Source: Anaeramoeba flamelloides (Eukaryota; Metamonada; Anaeramoebidae). From it: DNA of 64,000 nt. The notes beneath the pieces are model-generated. The model searched no databases, was not told the DNA's origin, and worked only from the letters and a program-made list of their open reading frames with translations. The stretch is from the NCBI GenBank assembly GCA_027625915.1, contig JANTQA010000023.1, positions 15,810,001 to 15,874,000 of the forward strand, in the 5' to 3' direction. How positions within the stretch are numbered: the stretch's first letter is position 1; every line of letters begins with the position of its first letter. Shown here piece by piece: positions 45,019-55,887 of the stretch. The position numbers were made by a program, and so were the translations under genes.

Positions 45019-48000
45019 CTAATTTTTTTTCTTCCTATTTATATTTCTGTAGTATTTTTTGATTTCAAGATATTGTTTACATATGCCATGAGTTTTATCG
45101 TTTTTACATTTAATACATTTATACGTTTCAATGGGGTTATACTTGTTTTTTGGTACTGTGATACTGGAAGGGCAAAACTGATTTGAGCAACGGATGATAA
45201 ATTTGCTCATGGAAGCAATTTCACTGGGTTTATGTTCACTTTTTTTAGATTTTTTCTTTTGACGATTTTTTAGATTTAATTTTTTACATAAAGAATTACA
45301 GACATGTCTTTTAAAAAAGTTTTGAATACCTTTTTGGCCTTTGCTCTGTGTGCCAATTTTATTATCGTTGGCAAAGTGAACCACTGGATCGCTTAAAAAC
45401 CAATTGGCACATTTTTTCACATCGATTAACAATTTTTTCTGAGTGTGTTCATAAGTCCAATGGCTAAAGGTTTCGGAAATTTCATATAGTTCATGATCGC
45501 TTGCCCACCTTTGTTTTTTATTTGGTTCATCTTTCCCATACGCACGATAATTTTCAAAAAAGGGTTCGCAGACATAAAACATATCTTCTTGTCTATTAAC
45601 AAAATGAACAACACTTACCGAAAGGAAATTTATTGCCCTTGGAACTTGAAGAGAGTTAAATCTTTTCGCGTAGAATGAGGCCAAATGGTGTGTTATGCAT
45701 TCGCCATGTGCTTCAGTCTCTTTGATTCCATCATTGCCCTTTAAGCGGAAGCCTGCCTTGAGGCAAATGTCTTCTTTAATCCCAATTGCTCTGCATCTAT
45801 AGTTCTGACGGTATCGGCCCTTTTGGCTGTTCGGCTTTATCGGCACTTGGATTTTGAAAGACAAATTTTCGTACATAACCTTCTTACGTGGATCTTTAAC
45901 GAAACCCTCGGTGTTGAAATCGGCTCCAATATATTTGATCTTGCAAGTCTCCTCAGGGTTCCAGAAATTGTCTCCTCCCTTTTTTTTCTTCATCCCCTGC
46001 GAAATGGAAATGGATTTCATTGTGGATCGTGAGGTCATCCTGCTTTGTGCACCCTCAACAGAATTGACAACAACCTCAAGAAAGTTGTGAGCCTCTTCTT
46101 CCATCTTGAATTGCTCGATGAACCGTAGTTCCTGTCTGTCGTCATAGATTTCCTTGAACTTTTTGATCATGATCGTTGTCGCGAGTTCGTTACGATTGTC
46201 AGGTATAATCTCGCCGAAAAAGTAATCGATCCCCCTGTCCTTCATTTCAGTTAAGAGTTCCTTAGCGTTAAGGTTTGGGTCGCCATCGGGGTAATCGTCA
46301 CCCTCGTTGTCGTGAAACTCTTCACCGTGGCATGGCGCGTCTGTAAAGTGGATGACAATTGAAACAACGGAGCGCCAATCAAGTCCCAGCACCTTGTTTA
46401 ACCCTCCCAAGAGGTCCTCACAAAAGTCCTCACCCCCATGGCATTTAACACCGGAAACAAACTCTTGGAATTCTTTAAGATTCTCCTTGTTATCTTCAAC
46501 AAAATCGAAGATTTCATATCGTTCTGATTCTTTTTTAAAATCAAAATCTTTATAGCCCACAAAGGCTAAACGAAGCTTCAAGTTGGTAAATTTCTTCTTT
46601 ACCTGCTTAATAATTTGGAAGATTTTTTCTTGACACTCAAACACATAGAAATCCATAGAGCCAGTAGTGTCGACACAAAAGCACAAATCAATGCTGTCGC
46701 TTTGTCTCTTTGCAATTTCTTTTCGTTTTTGCTTTTCTTCTTCCCTAAGTTCTTTGTATTTTTCTTTCATGACTTTTTCCTTCTCCATCGATTTGAGTTT
46801 CTTTTCAAAATCATCATCTGACAAATTTGATGTTTCTGATTCTGACGATGACGACGATGATGATGATGATGATTTATGTTTTTCATAACTTGGGAAATTG
46901 GTTTGTGGGTGTTTCTGATTAATATTGCTTGATTGGCCATCATTTTTCTTGTTTGGCTTAATAGAATGTTTTTTTTGGTTGAGTTCCCTGATAGATTCAT
47001 TGAAAATTCCATCTGCCTTTTTTTTGTTTATCCTATTATTATTATTATTATTTGGGTTATTAGAGTTGTTTCTTTTATTAATATTATTGTTTCTTACGTT
47101 ATTGTAGTTTCTTGGATTCTTAATGTTTCTTTTATTCGTGTTGTTATTTCTATTATTATAGTTGTTGTTTCGATTGTTTTTGTTGTTTCTTTTATTGATG
47201 TTGTTATTTGGATTAAAATTGTTTCTTCGATCCATGTTATTATTTCGATTATTGTTATTTCTTTTATTCATGTTGTTATTTCGATTGTTATTCTGGTTTC
47301 TATTTGGATTATTATTGTTTCTTACGTTATTGTTGTTTCTTGGATTCTTAATGTTTCTATTTCTATGGTGATAATTGTTGTTTCGATTATTATTCTGGTT
47401 ATTATTGGGATTATTATTGTTTCTTACGTTATTGTAGTTTCTTGGATTCTTAATGTTTCTATTTCTATGGTGATAATTGTTGTTTGGATTATTATTATGG
47501 TTTCTATTTCTATGGTGATAATTGTTGTTTGGATTATTATTATGGTTTCTATTTGGATTATTATTGTTTCTTACGTTATTGTAGTTTCTTTTATTGATGT
47601 TGTTATTTTGATAAAAATTATTTCTATTATTATTCTGGTTTCTATTTGGATTATTATTTTTTCGATTGTTATTGTTATTTCTTGGATTATTATTGTTTCT
47701 TTTATTGTAGATGTTTCGATTATTACTGTTGTTGTTTATATTATTTCCTGAAGATGATGATGAACTGCCATACCATGTCGAGGATGAACTTGAAGACGAT
47801 TCTTGGGGTTTTGGTTTTTTTTTTTTTGATTCTGAAGATGATCCTGAACTTGAACTTGATTCTGATCCTGAAGATGAGTTTGAATTTGAGTAAGATGAAG
47901 GTGAACTTGAAGACGATTCTTGCTGTTTTGGTTTTTTTTTTTTTGAACTTGAACTTGATGAACTTGGACTTGAACTTGATTCTGAACCTGAAGATGAGTT

Positions 48001-48075
48001 TGTACTTGAAGAAGATGAAAAAGAGCTTGAAGAGTCTTTTTTTTTTCTTTTTTTCTGCTTTTTTTTTGAACTCAT
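45019..48075 (-). CDS. vWA-domain alpha-kinase (VwkA-type), 1018 aa
   Basis: An intact single-exon frame. The first ATG (MSSKKKQKK, 48075) is chosen because the frame upstream opens only with TTG. Order: Ser-rich low complexity (about 13-110); Asn/Arg-rich repeats with YHHRNRN and NIKNPRN copies (about 110-350); a Ser/Glu linker and coiled coil; a von Willebrand A domain (about 463-668) with MIDAS DTTGS at 469-473 and HFTDAPCHG near 578; an alpha-kinase domain (about 735-935). The kinase keeps ICLKAG (candidate ATP lysine), FYVCEPF, FSHWTYEH, LLIDV and LSDPVVHF (two catalytic-region Asp), and the zinc-binding end FFKRHVCNSLCKKL. The usual DLQG is DVKKC here. The C-terminus adds a likely zinc ribbon (RCSNQFCP, YKCIKCKND). 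Dictyostelium VwkA influences myosin II and contractile vacuole behaviour; that role here is inference. The frame is undamaged. Confidence 0.92.
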   Translation of the reverse strand: MSSKKKQKKRKKKDSSSSFSSSSSTNSSSGSESSSSPSSSSSSSKKKKPKQQESSSSSPSSYSNSNSSSGSESSSSSGSSSESKKKKPKPQESSSSSSSTWYGSSSSSSGNNINNNSNNRNIYNKRNNNNPRNNNNNRKNNNPNRNQNNNRNNFYQNNNINKRNYNNVRNNNNPNRNHNNNPNNNYHHRNRNHNNNPNNNYHHRNRNIKNPRNYNNVRNNNNPNNNQNNNRNNNYHHRNRNIKNPRNNNNVRNNNNPNRNQNNNRNNNMNKRNNNNRNNNMDRRNNFNPNNNINKRNNKNNRNNNYNNRNNNTNKRNIKNPRNYNNVRNNNINKRNNSNNPNNNNNNRINKKKADGIFNESIRELNQKKHSIKPNKKNDGQSSNINQKHPQTNFPSYEKHKSSSSSSSSSSESETSNLSDDDFEKKLKSMEKEKVMKEKYKELREEEKQKRKEIAKRQSDSIDLCFCVDTTGSMDFYVFECQEKIFQIIKQVKKKFTNLKLRLAFVGYKDFDFKKESERYEIFDFVEDNKENLKEFQEFVSGVKCHGGEDFCEDLLGGLNKVLGLDWRSVVSIVIHFTDAPCHGEEFHDNEGDDYPDGDPNLNAKELLTEMKDRGIDYFFGEIIPDNRNELATTIMIKKFKEIYDDRQELRFIEQFKMEEEAHNFLEVVVNSVEGAQSRMTSRSTMKSISISQGMKKKKGGDNFWNPEETCKIKYIGADFNTEGFVKDPRKKVMYENLSFKIQVPIKPNSQKGRYRQNYRCRAIGIKEDICLKAGFRLKGNDGIKETEAHGECITHHLASFYAKRFNSLQVPRAINFLSVSVVHFVNRQEDMFYVCEPFFENYRAYGKDEPNKKQRWASDHELYEISETFSHWTYEHTQKKLLIDVKKCANWFLSDPVVHFANDNKIGTQSKGQKGIQNFFKRHVCNSLCKKLNLKNRQKKKSKKSEHKPSEIASMSKFIIRCSNQFCPSSITVPKNKYNPIETYKCIKCKNDKTHGICKQYLEIKKYYRNINRKKKN

Positions 48076-48556
48076 TAATAAAATAAATTTACACAAGATT
48101 GAAAAAAATAAAATAATGAAACTTTTTATGGAGAAATATTCATAGTTTTGCTGAAAAACTTCCTTTTTTCATTTAGTTCTTATTACTTTATGGCGACCAA
48201 AACTTTTCCCTGAATGTTTCAAAATAATTAATCGTTGGAATCTATTTTAATTTAAGAACGAAACCAAAGAACAGCTCTGTGATACGATTTGTAAATTCGT
48301 TAGATCTTGAAAAGAAATATTTCTTTGTTTGAAAAAAATTCAAGATTTCGTACAATTATTATTTCTTTTGTGTTTATTTTTTTGATAGAATATTTTGAGT
48401 TTTGTCTTTTAAGTCTTCTTTGTGGATCTCTTACAAACCTATTTCTGAATGTGACATCCAATTCCTGATATTAAATTTTTTTTTTCTAGTAACAATCTTT
48501 TTGACATAAACATCGCAAAGAAACCTTTATCAGACGAACTAAAAATATTTTTGTGA
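48076..48556. other. Upstream region of the alpha-kinase gene
   Basis: 480 bp of A+T-rich sequence between the start codon at 48075 and the transposon at 48557. It should hold the promoter; no specific element is recognised. Confidence 0.4.
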
Positions 48557-49486
48557 AGGGACTAGTCTTTATTTAAGGAATTTAGGTAAATTTAATAGAG
48601 ATTTAGAATTTTTTTTGCAAATTACTTAGATTTGAAACCAAAGTAAAAAACTTCTTTGTATAGTAATGAAATCTTGATAAATGACATTCATTAAATTTAG
48701 TTATTGTTTTTATAGAAATAAAAAACTTTTCCATTTTTTCACTTTTTTAAAAGTTTCTTTTTCCAACTTTTCGCAAAAATACAAAATATAAAAAAAAATA
48801 TGAGCAAGAAAGTAAAACCTTGTTATTTTTGTGTAATACCTACAAAAAATAATTTGAAAAATAAACCTGAAAAGGTTTTTTTGGATTTGCATGAAAAAAT
48901 AGTTTGATTCGAAAAAAATATACAATTTATACTTTACTCTTGATAAAAGATTTTCTTTCTTTTCTTGTACCATTCTTTTTTTTCATGAATCTACTTTTTC
49001 AGTTTACACTCTTTGGTTTTTGTTGAATAAGAAGTTTTTTTAAGAGTTCCCAAATTACCATCCCAAAAGTTTTTGTCAGAGTCAAAAAAAATCAAAGAAA
49101 ACAATAAGAACTATTTTTTGTAAAAGCAAAATTGATAAAACAAATTGAGTTCTTTATAGAGTCAAGTTGGATGAAAAGAAGTGAAAGAGAAAATATTCAC
49201 TAGTTTTCAATTATTTTTTCGTTTTTAAAAATGAGAATAAATATTATTTTTGAGAAAATAATTAAATCCAAAATTAATCAAAAAATTCTCATCCGTTCAA
49301 GATCTTTTTTTAAAAAAAATTTTTATAAAGTCACTTTTTTTGACGAATTGTAAAATTTTAAAAAAACAAGAACTAAAAGTTCTAACATTGAAAAAACCTG
49401 TATATTTTCAATTTTAAAAATATTTCAAGATACAGATTCCTTATTTAGTTATTGGTCAAAAAAAAAATTAATAGAGACTAGTCCCT
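48557..49486 (+). mobile_element. 930 bp non-autonomous DNA transposon, AGGGACTAGTC family (copy 2)
   Basis: It starts AGGGACTAGTCTTTATTTAA and ends AATAGAGACTAGTCCCT. The right flank is TA and the left flank is GA, probably a mutated TA. It aligns nearly end to end with the inverse complement of 28622-29553, differing mostly by single bases and a few A/T-run lengths. The two copies are about 19 kb apart in opposite orientation. Confidence 0.8.
48800..48907 (+). CDS. 35-residue peptide, partner of the CxxC frame at 29205-29312
   Basis: Same start, length and TGA stop as the frame in the other transposon copy: MSKKVKPCYFCVIPTKN then NLKNKPEKVFLDLHEKIV. The first and third cysteines of the CCVC cluster remain (C-x2-C). 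Retained length suggests either recent origin or past constraint. Confidence 0.3.
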   Translation: MSKKVKPCYFCVIPTKNNLKNKPEKVFLDLHEKIV

Positions 49487-49832
49487 TAAACAAAAATAAA
49501 AGAAGATTTGGAGGGCATTTACTTCTTTTGTTCAAGCCAAAAGATATTAATGGAACTTTTTTTCAAAGTTGAGATTGTGTGCAAAACAATTTGCAATTTT
49601 GCAAGAAAAAATTTGAGTGTATTGTATAATAATCAGATCAGAAGAGTTTAGAAATTATAATCTGAACTATATGATTTATTGCTTTTGTTCTAAAACAATT
49701 TTTTTTTTACAAACTACTGGATTAAAACCACATGTTTTCAAAACCAAGAGATACTCATAACAAATTTTTCTGTTGAACAAAAACCTCTTTCTTTTGTGGA
49801 AAGTTAAAGATCTTCATTCTCAAGTTTATATA

Positions 49833-50031
49833 CAGTCAGTTTCACTTTTAAGGCACAAACTTTCAATGAAATTTAAGGAACAAAAAAATCTCAAATTTAA
49901 AGGCAAAAAATTTGTAATGTTCATTTCTACAAATTATTTTTACTATAATTTGAATTTTGTGCCTTAATTTGAGATTATTTTTGTGTCGTAATTTTGGTTG
50001 AAAGTTTGAGTCTTAAAAGTGGAACTGACTG
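49833..50031. mobile_element. 199 bp palindromic MITE, CAGTCAGT family (copy 3)
   Basis: CAGTCAGTTTCACTTTTAAG at the left, AAAAGTGGAACTGACTG at the right; left flank TA, right flank CA. Arms are more diverged than in copy 2. Confidence 0.8.
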
Positions 50032-50384
50032 CAATTTTAAGAAATATTGCTTATATCAAATTACACAAAATGAGAATTGTATCTTAAAGTTCCAGGATTT
50101 TACTTTAATTAAATGTCCCAAATAGAAATTCCTCAAATTTGTGAATTATGAATTTATTTTCCGTTTTTTCCAATCTTTGGAAAAAAGAATTTGATTGTTC
50201 CAATCATAACTATATTCTCTTCTTTTGTGATTATAATACAGTGTTAAAACTCAAAAAAAGTTGTCCCTAATAATCTGTTTTATAACCAACAACAATAAAA
50301 ATAATCTCCCACAATAGTAAAAATAAACCTTTGCTGAAAAGTTCATTCTGTGTGTCAAAATAAAAAGGTTGTGTTTTTTATATA

Positions 50385-50740
50385 GGCTTACTACAAACAA
50401 AAAGATCAAAGAAATCAACAAGTAACAAGAAAAAAATCTGGGACTGGCCTCTTAAAGTTGAATTCTGAAAAAAAAATAAATTCTTTCTAAGAAGGATCGA
50501 ATTGGTAAATTGATCTCTAAAAATAGAGTAAATTTTTAGAGAAAATTTTACAAATCAAATTAAACAAAAAATTTCAAAGGAAGAAAAGTGAAAAAATTTT
50601 ATACAAATTACATTCATAATTTAAAATTTACTGTTAAAATATGGGGATTTACATTTAAAATTGTTTTGGAAATAGGTATACTATCGGTCAATGAATTAGA
50701 TGTTGTATCAGACAAGAATAAAAAAAAACATGTTTTATCT
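50385..50740. repeat. Dispersed repeat (also 5455-5850 and, shorter, 16590-16760)
   Basis: All three share CTTTAAAATTGATTTT-like, TTAGATGTTGTATT and GGAACAAGAA-like blocks in the same order and orientation. Open frames read through this repeat are not conserved, so it is treated as non-coding. Confidence 0.5.
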
Positions 50741-52851
50741 ACGAAACAGGGATTTTCTCCTCTTTCATACTTCTTATTTAATTGCTTGAGCAAATAGAAT
50801 TGCAAATTTAAAAAAAAATCTATCATCGTGAAATTAAAAAGGAAATAAAAACCCAATTACCACAAAATCAAACTATCTTTAAATGCTATTTTCAAAAATG
50901 AATTATTATTTTTAAAAGTTTGGTCCATTTTTTCAATTTTGCAAAGACAAAAAATTTAACCTATTTTCAAATTATTTCAAAAAAATTTTTTCTGTGGAAT
51001 AAGAAAAGAAATCCTGTTATTTTTGTAAGAGAGTATATAAAAATACACTTTAAAAATAAAACAACATTAAGTTTTAAAATAACTCAATATAAAAAAATCA
51101 TTTAATTTTCAAACTATCAAAATAATTAATTTTACACCTGAAAAAAAATTCTACAATTAGATTCAAAGAACAGTTCAGATCAATTTTTTCTTTTAATTTA
51201 CAAAAAAAAAATATGAGAAAAAAAAACATAACCATTGATCTAATACTGCTCATAAAAATACCTTTGAAAAACTTAGAAAAATCAACATATTACCTCAAGA
51301 AATACGTTTTAATTTGATTATTTTTAATCAATAATTACTATTCCAATTTTAATTATTTCAGTGATTTAGTAATGACACAAAAATTAAAGGTATAAATTTA
51401 TTTTACTTATTATTTTGCAATTTTTTAAATATTATCATTAGGATTAAAAATTGATTCAAATTATTAATTCAAATAATAATAATAATAAAAAAAAAGATAT
51501 TATCATATAACATATTTAAATAATAACAGTTTGTAGTTTATCCTCTTAATATTGAATCAGAATATTGTCTAATCTTTCAATTTACAGATAATTTAATAAA
51601 GATTTTGAATAAAAGGAAAGAATCAATTTCTTTTGATTTCCAAGGATTCAATATTTTGCTTTATTTTTCCTATATTTTAAAATAAGAATACGATTTCAAT
51701 ACTATTTATTTATAAAAATAATTAAAAATCACTGAAAATAGGATTACCAATATATATATAACTCTTTTGCAGTTTTTTCTTTTAATTTTTTAAATCAAAA
51801 AAATCCAAACACAAGTTCAAAAACTTTTCATTGAAAAATAAATGAAGTAAATTGTTTATTATATTAAACAATTATTTGAGATAACAATCAGATTATTAAT
51901 ATATATAACATTAATAATTTTTATACTTAGTAATTGTGTTTATATATATCACATGTATTACATTTTTTCGTTTCAAAACAATAAAAGATTTAAAAAATCG
52001 CGTTTTTTCAATTTTTTTATATGTTTTTTCGTTTCATTCATTGTTTTCGTTTTTTGTTTTTTTAAAAAGTCCTCGAATTCTATTGAAATCAGACTTCTCG
52101 TTTCTGGGATGCGAAAATATGCAAACGAAAAAACTTGAAAACAATGAATACGGCCAAAAAAAAAAAAAGTAATTAAGACATAGGTAGGAAACAATTTCCT
52201 TAAAAGGGTTAAGGTAAAGGGTAATTTGCGATTTCCCATTAAAGTGGCGGTGTTTGGTGTTAAAATGGTGAAAATAGTTTTATTTTCTAAATTTAAAACC
52301 TCAAAACAACATAAAGTGAGATTTTTATTTAAAACTCATGAAAATTTTAAACACTTTTATCACCGAGTAAAAGATTTTATTTTTTGAAAAAAAAAATTAA
52401 ATTTGAGGAAAAAAATAAGATCAAAATTTCACTTTTTTACCTCTTCCATATTAGATCGGCTGACCCAATTTTTTTACATTGTGATTACACGTCATCTATT
52501 CTATTTTTTATTTGATCACAATAAAAATATTTCAAATTATTAGCTTAAAAAAATTTTTTTTTTCATAATTACTGACAGGGAAAATGTGATCAGTAATTTT
52601 TTTTCTTCATTTGAATTTTTCCTTCAACTTATAAGCAAGAAAATTATTTTATTATATTTTTCATACGATATACTCAACTTTAAACCTAATTTTTTTACTC
52701 AATTTAACAACAACTTTCTCATTTCTTAACCGTTATATGCTTAATACCCCTTTATTAGTTCATCTTCAATTATAATTTCATTTTTTATTATTTCACTTTT
52801 TAAAAAATTATTTTCAAACTGTTCTTTTGTTGTTTTGTTTGTCCAAAATAA
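50741..52851. other. Intergenic region, no convincing gene
   Basis: A minus-strand ATG frame at 51973-52239 (88 codons, MGNRKLPFTLTLLRK ... LKKRDFLNLLLF) overlaps two plus-strand frames of similar length. None has a recognisable family, and the G+C rise near 52070-52140 is slight. The remainder is A+T-rich with a short TA run near 51750. Confidence 0.4.
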
Positions 52852-53109
52852 CTACTTTCGCCATTTTTTAAAATAATCTTGGTTTAACTGATGGAAACAG
52901 ATTAAATGCACGTACAAACATAAGTGAAAACCCTTCAACTTATTATTTTTTTTTAAGAATAATAATAATATTTCTTTATTACATTCCCTCATTTTATTAT
53001 AATGCTTATTCATTTTTAAATAACAAGGGGAAATGGGCGAATCAATGAAGCTTAACCAGTAATTGCCTTTCACCAGTACAGAAGGTTTAAATTTAAGTAT
53101 CTTATACAT
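52852..53109 (-). CDS. Hypothetical 85-residue protein
   Basis: The frame begins at the first ATG (MYKILKFKPSVLVKGNYWLS) and ends KKWRK then TAG. It has mixed residues (FIDSPISPCYLKMNKHYNKM, GFHLCLYVHLICFHQ) and is not dominated by homopolymers. No family, intron or neighbour supports it. It may be a real small gene, an exon or chance. Confidence 0.25.
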   Translation of the reverse strand: MYKILKFKPSVLVKGNYWLSFIDSPISPCYLKMNKHYNKMRECNKEILLLFLKKNNKLKGFHLCLYVHLICFHQLNQDYFKKWRK

Positions 53110-53498
53110 TTGATTTTTAATCAATTATATTAATAGATATTTTTTTACTGTTTTATTTTTTTTGTGATCGATTATAAACTTTTTTTAAAAAGGTATTTCA
53201 TTTTATCAAAATAAAGTTTAATACAATTTTTACGATTTATTTTTTTTTCGTAACAAAATAAAATAAATGTGTACAATACATTATAATTTCTATTATTTTA
53301 ATATATTTTAATATTACTTTTATTGATTTTTTCTTTCAATAAAGAGTGATTTTTGATATATACTAAGAAAAATAAAAACAATCTTTAGTATATGCAGTCA
53401 TTGCGCATGAATTTCACTGTTTTTTTTTAGAATTCCTGTTTAAAAAATTTTCTACTGATATATAATATAATATATATATATATATATGCTATATATCC

Positions 53499-53575
53499 CA
53501 GGGAAACTAATTTTACGCGTCGCTCACGTGTGTGCCAACGCGTTTCATGCATCAACAAAATCGTCATACCTGTGA
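53499..53575. other. G+C-rich 77 bp block between two TA microsatellites
   Basis: A block rich in CpG between (TA)n tracts. It holds ACGCGT at 53515-53520 and 53538-53543 and CACGTG at 53525-53530. In fungi and animals ACGCGT is an MCB-type and CACGTG a bHLH-type site. There is no gene close by, so a regulatory role is only a guess. Confidence 0.45.
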
Positions 53576-53597
53576 TATATATATATATATATATATA

Positions 53598-54178
53598 AGG
53601 CATTTCCAAAAAAGTGGGGAATTTTTTTTACGTTTCATAAAAAATCATCTTCGTTAGTGAAGGTATTCATTAATTGATATTACCAAATTAAGTTTAATAT
53701 TAATATCAATTGAATAAATAGATAAGGTATTTATTTCAAAATATTTTTGATGAAATATTTACAAAAAATGAAAATAAAAATAGTACTTTTTTTGGTGAAA
53801 ACAATGTACGATCAATTTCGATAAAAAACTAGAAATATGGAATGGGTACAAATGATTTTTAAACAATAAAAATGTAGTTATATGTTTTAAATTCTATTTG
53901 AAAATTTGTTGAGATGAAACAAGTTATGAAAACGTTTTTTTCAATCAAAAAGAAAATAATAAACACCAATTTTCACTCATAAAAAATATCAGATAAAACG
54001 GAGACCAGAAAAAATAAAATCTTTTATTGATGTAATATAATACTAAGAAACAAATTGAATTATAATAAAGAATCTATCAATGGTGGTAATTGATTTTGGA
54101 TGTTTTGATACTTTTTTGAAGGTTTTGTTTAAAAGATATAATTTGAAATAAATTTGCCCTGCTTTTTTGGAAATAGCT
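53598..54178. mobile_element. 581 bp non-autonomous transposon, AGSTATTTCC family (copy A)
   Basis: The left end AGGCATTTCCAAAAAAGTGG and the right end (inverse complement AGCTATTTCCAAAAAAGCAG) make TIRs of about 30 bp. It is flanked by TA within (TA)n tracts on both sides. It aligns end to end with the inverse complement of 56925-57506. Tc1/mariner elements target TA. There is no transposase frame. Confidence 0.85.
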
Positions 54179-54549
54179 TATATATATATATATATATAAG
54201 TACCAAAACAATAGAGTTCTTATGACCCTATTGAGAAAAGAAACTTGGCTACTAGTTCAGATTCTGATTTTTTTTCTTTTCTTTTTCTTTTTTAATTTGT
54301 TTTTCTTTTTTTTTTTTTGATTGATATTTTTTTTTACGCAAAGATAATCTAGGAAAAAAAAAGATCTTTGAAAACACAAATAATCAATAAGAAAATTGAG
54401 ATGATGAAAATGTCTTTTAAAATGAATTAAGTTATTAGCAAAAAATCTTCTTATATGTCTTTTTTTTCAGTGAAAGTTCAGTATTAAAAAATCGGTAATG
54501 CTCATTTCAAAAATTGTTACTCATTTTTTTAGTTTTTGGTTTTATTTTT

Positions 54550-54720
54550 TTTTAATTTTTTAAATATCAGGTTTTTATAGATTTAGAATGGCTTAAAAGT
54601 GAATTTTTGATCAGATTTAATTATTAGTTGATCTTAAATACTGTGGGATATATATTTTCTCAATTTTATTATTTCAGGTGAGTCACAATTTTTGAAATGG
54701 GGTTTTTAGGCTAATTTCGA
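54550..54720. repeat. Dispersed repeat, copy 3 (also 26140 and, inverted, 40835)
   Basis: TCAGGTTTTTATAGATTTAG, ATCAGATTTAATTATTAGTT, TTTTATTATTTCAGGTGAG and TTTTTGAAATGGGGTTT are shared with the other copies. Confidence 0.55.
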
Positions 54721-54868
54721 TTTATTTATCAATTATTAGATTGTTTTTGAGACAAAATTCTATTTTTTTTTTAGAGTACAATGATTTTGAAAGATATTTT
54801 ATTATCTGATCAAAAGGAGAAAAAGACAAAATCATAGATCTAATAAAATCAATTAAAAACAACAATTA

Positions 54869-54926
<58 letters not shown>

Positions 54927-54927
54927 G
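54869..54927. repeat. (CA)n(TA)n compound microsatellite
   Basis: About 20 CA units followed directly by about 9 TA units. It is the only long CA run in the window. Confidence 0.95.
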
Positions 54928-55856
54928 CACTTTTGAGATATAATAAAATCATTTTAATTTGAACTGAGCTATATGTATAGAAAAGATAGATAAGTAATTT
55001 TCATAAAATACAAAAGCTCTATTTTATCATAATATTTTATAACTTTAAGACATTAGCCTCAGCATAGATTATTCTATAATCAAAGTATGTCGTAATTGGG
55101 TGTAAATGATAATAGTGAACCATGGCTCAAATAGTTTCTGTGACTATAAATAATCTATTATAAAGCTTCTTACACCATAAATGATTACATTTTTTACTGG
55201 ATCACTATTTAAAATTCTCATTTTGGAAATTTTTTTTAATTCCTTTTCCCAAATCTAAAAATTGAAACCCAAAATAATATTGCTCCAGTTTTTAAAATTC
55301 ATTACTATACATTAAAACAGTTACTATTTTTTTTATTTTTTAATTTCAAAGATTAACCCAATAGACATCAGCATAAAAACCCAAAAGAATGATTATTTTT
55401 ATTTCCTTTTTCTAAAGCTAATTGCAACTATAATATATTTCCAATATTTTGGAAATAGTTTGTATCAAAAGATTCTATTTGGTAATTATTTATGGTTATC
55501 AAAAAAATTGAATTTTTTAGCAACTAATCTACATTTGAAGACAAATTTTTAGAATTTTACAACTTTTGAAGTCTCTAGATTGATAATTCAACATTTATAT
55601 CTGTCAAGAAAGGCAGATTTTTTTCGTGAAATACTTGAGTTTTTTACTAATACTTGGATCATTTTTAATTGATAGGATCAATTAAATATTACTACTTTAC
55701 TTTGAGATTTTTTAGAGACATTTGAACAATAATGCATTAATATGACTAAAACCCAATAACAACTTAAATAAATCTGAGAACTTTCCTTGGTAGACACTAA
55801 TTCCATAAGTTTTTTTAAAAAAGTTCCTAAAAATAAAATAAAAAACACAGAAAAAC

Positions 55857-55887
<31 letters not shown>

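Noticed and set aside
46933-47751. 272-codon plus-strand frame rich in Ile and Val
   Set aside because: It is the reverse reading of the Asn/Arg repeats of the alpha-kinase gene (AAT codons read as ATT). It has no domain.
54869-54908. Regular short repeats considered as a CRISPR-like array
   Set aside because: They are a simple CA microsatellite; there are no spacers, and the DNA is eukaryotic.
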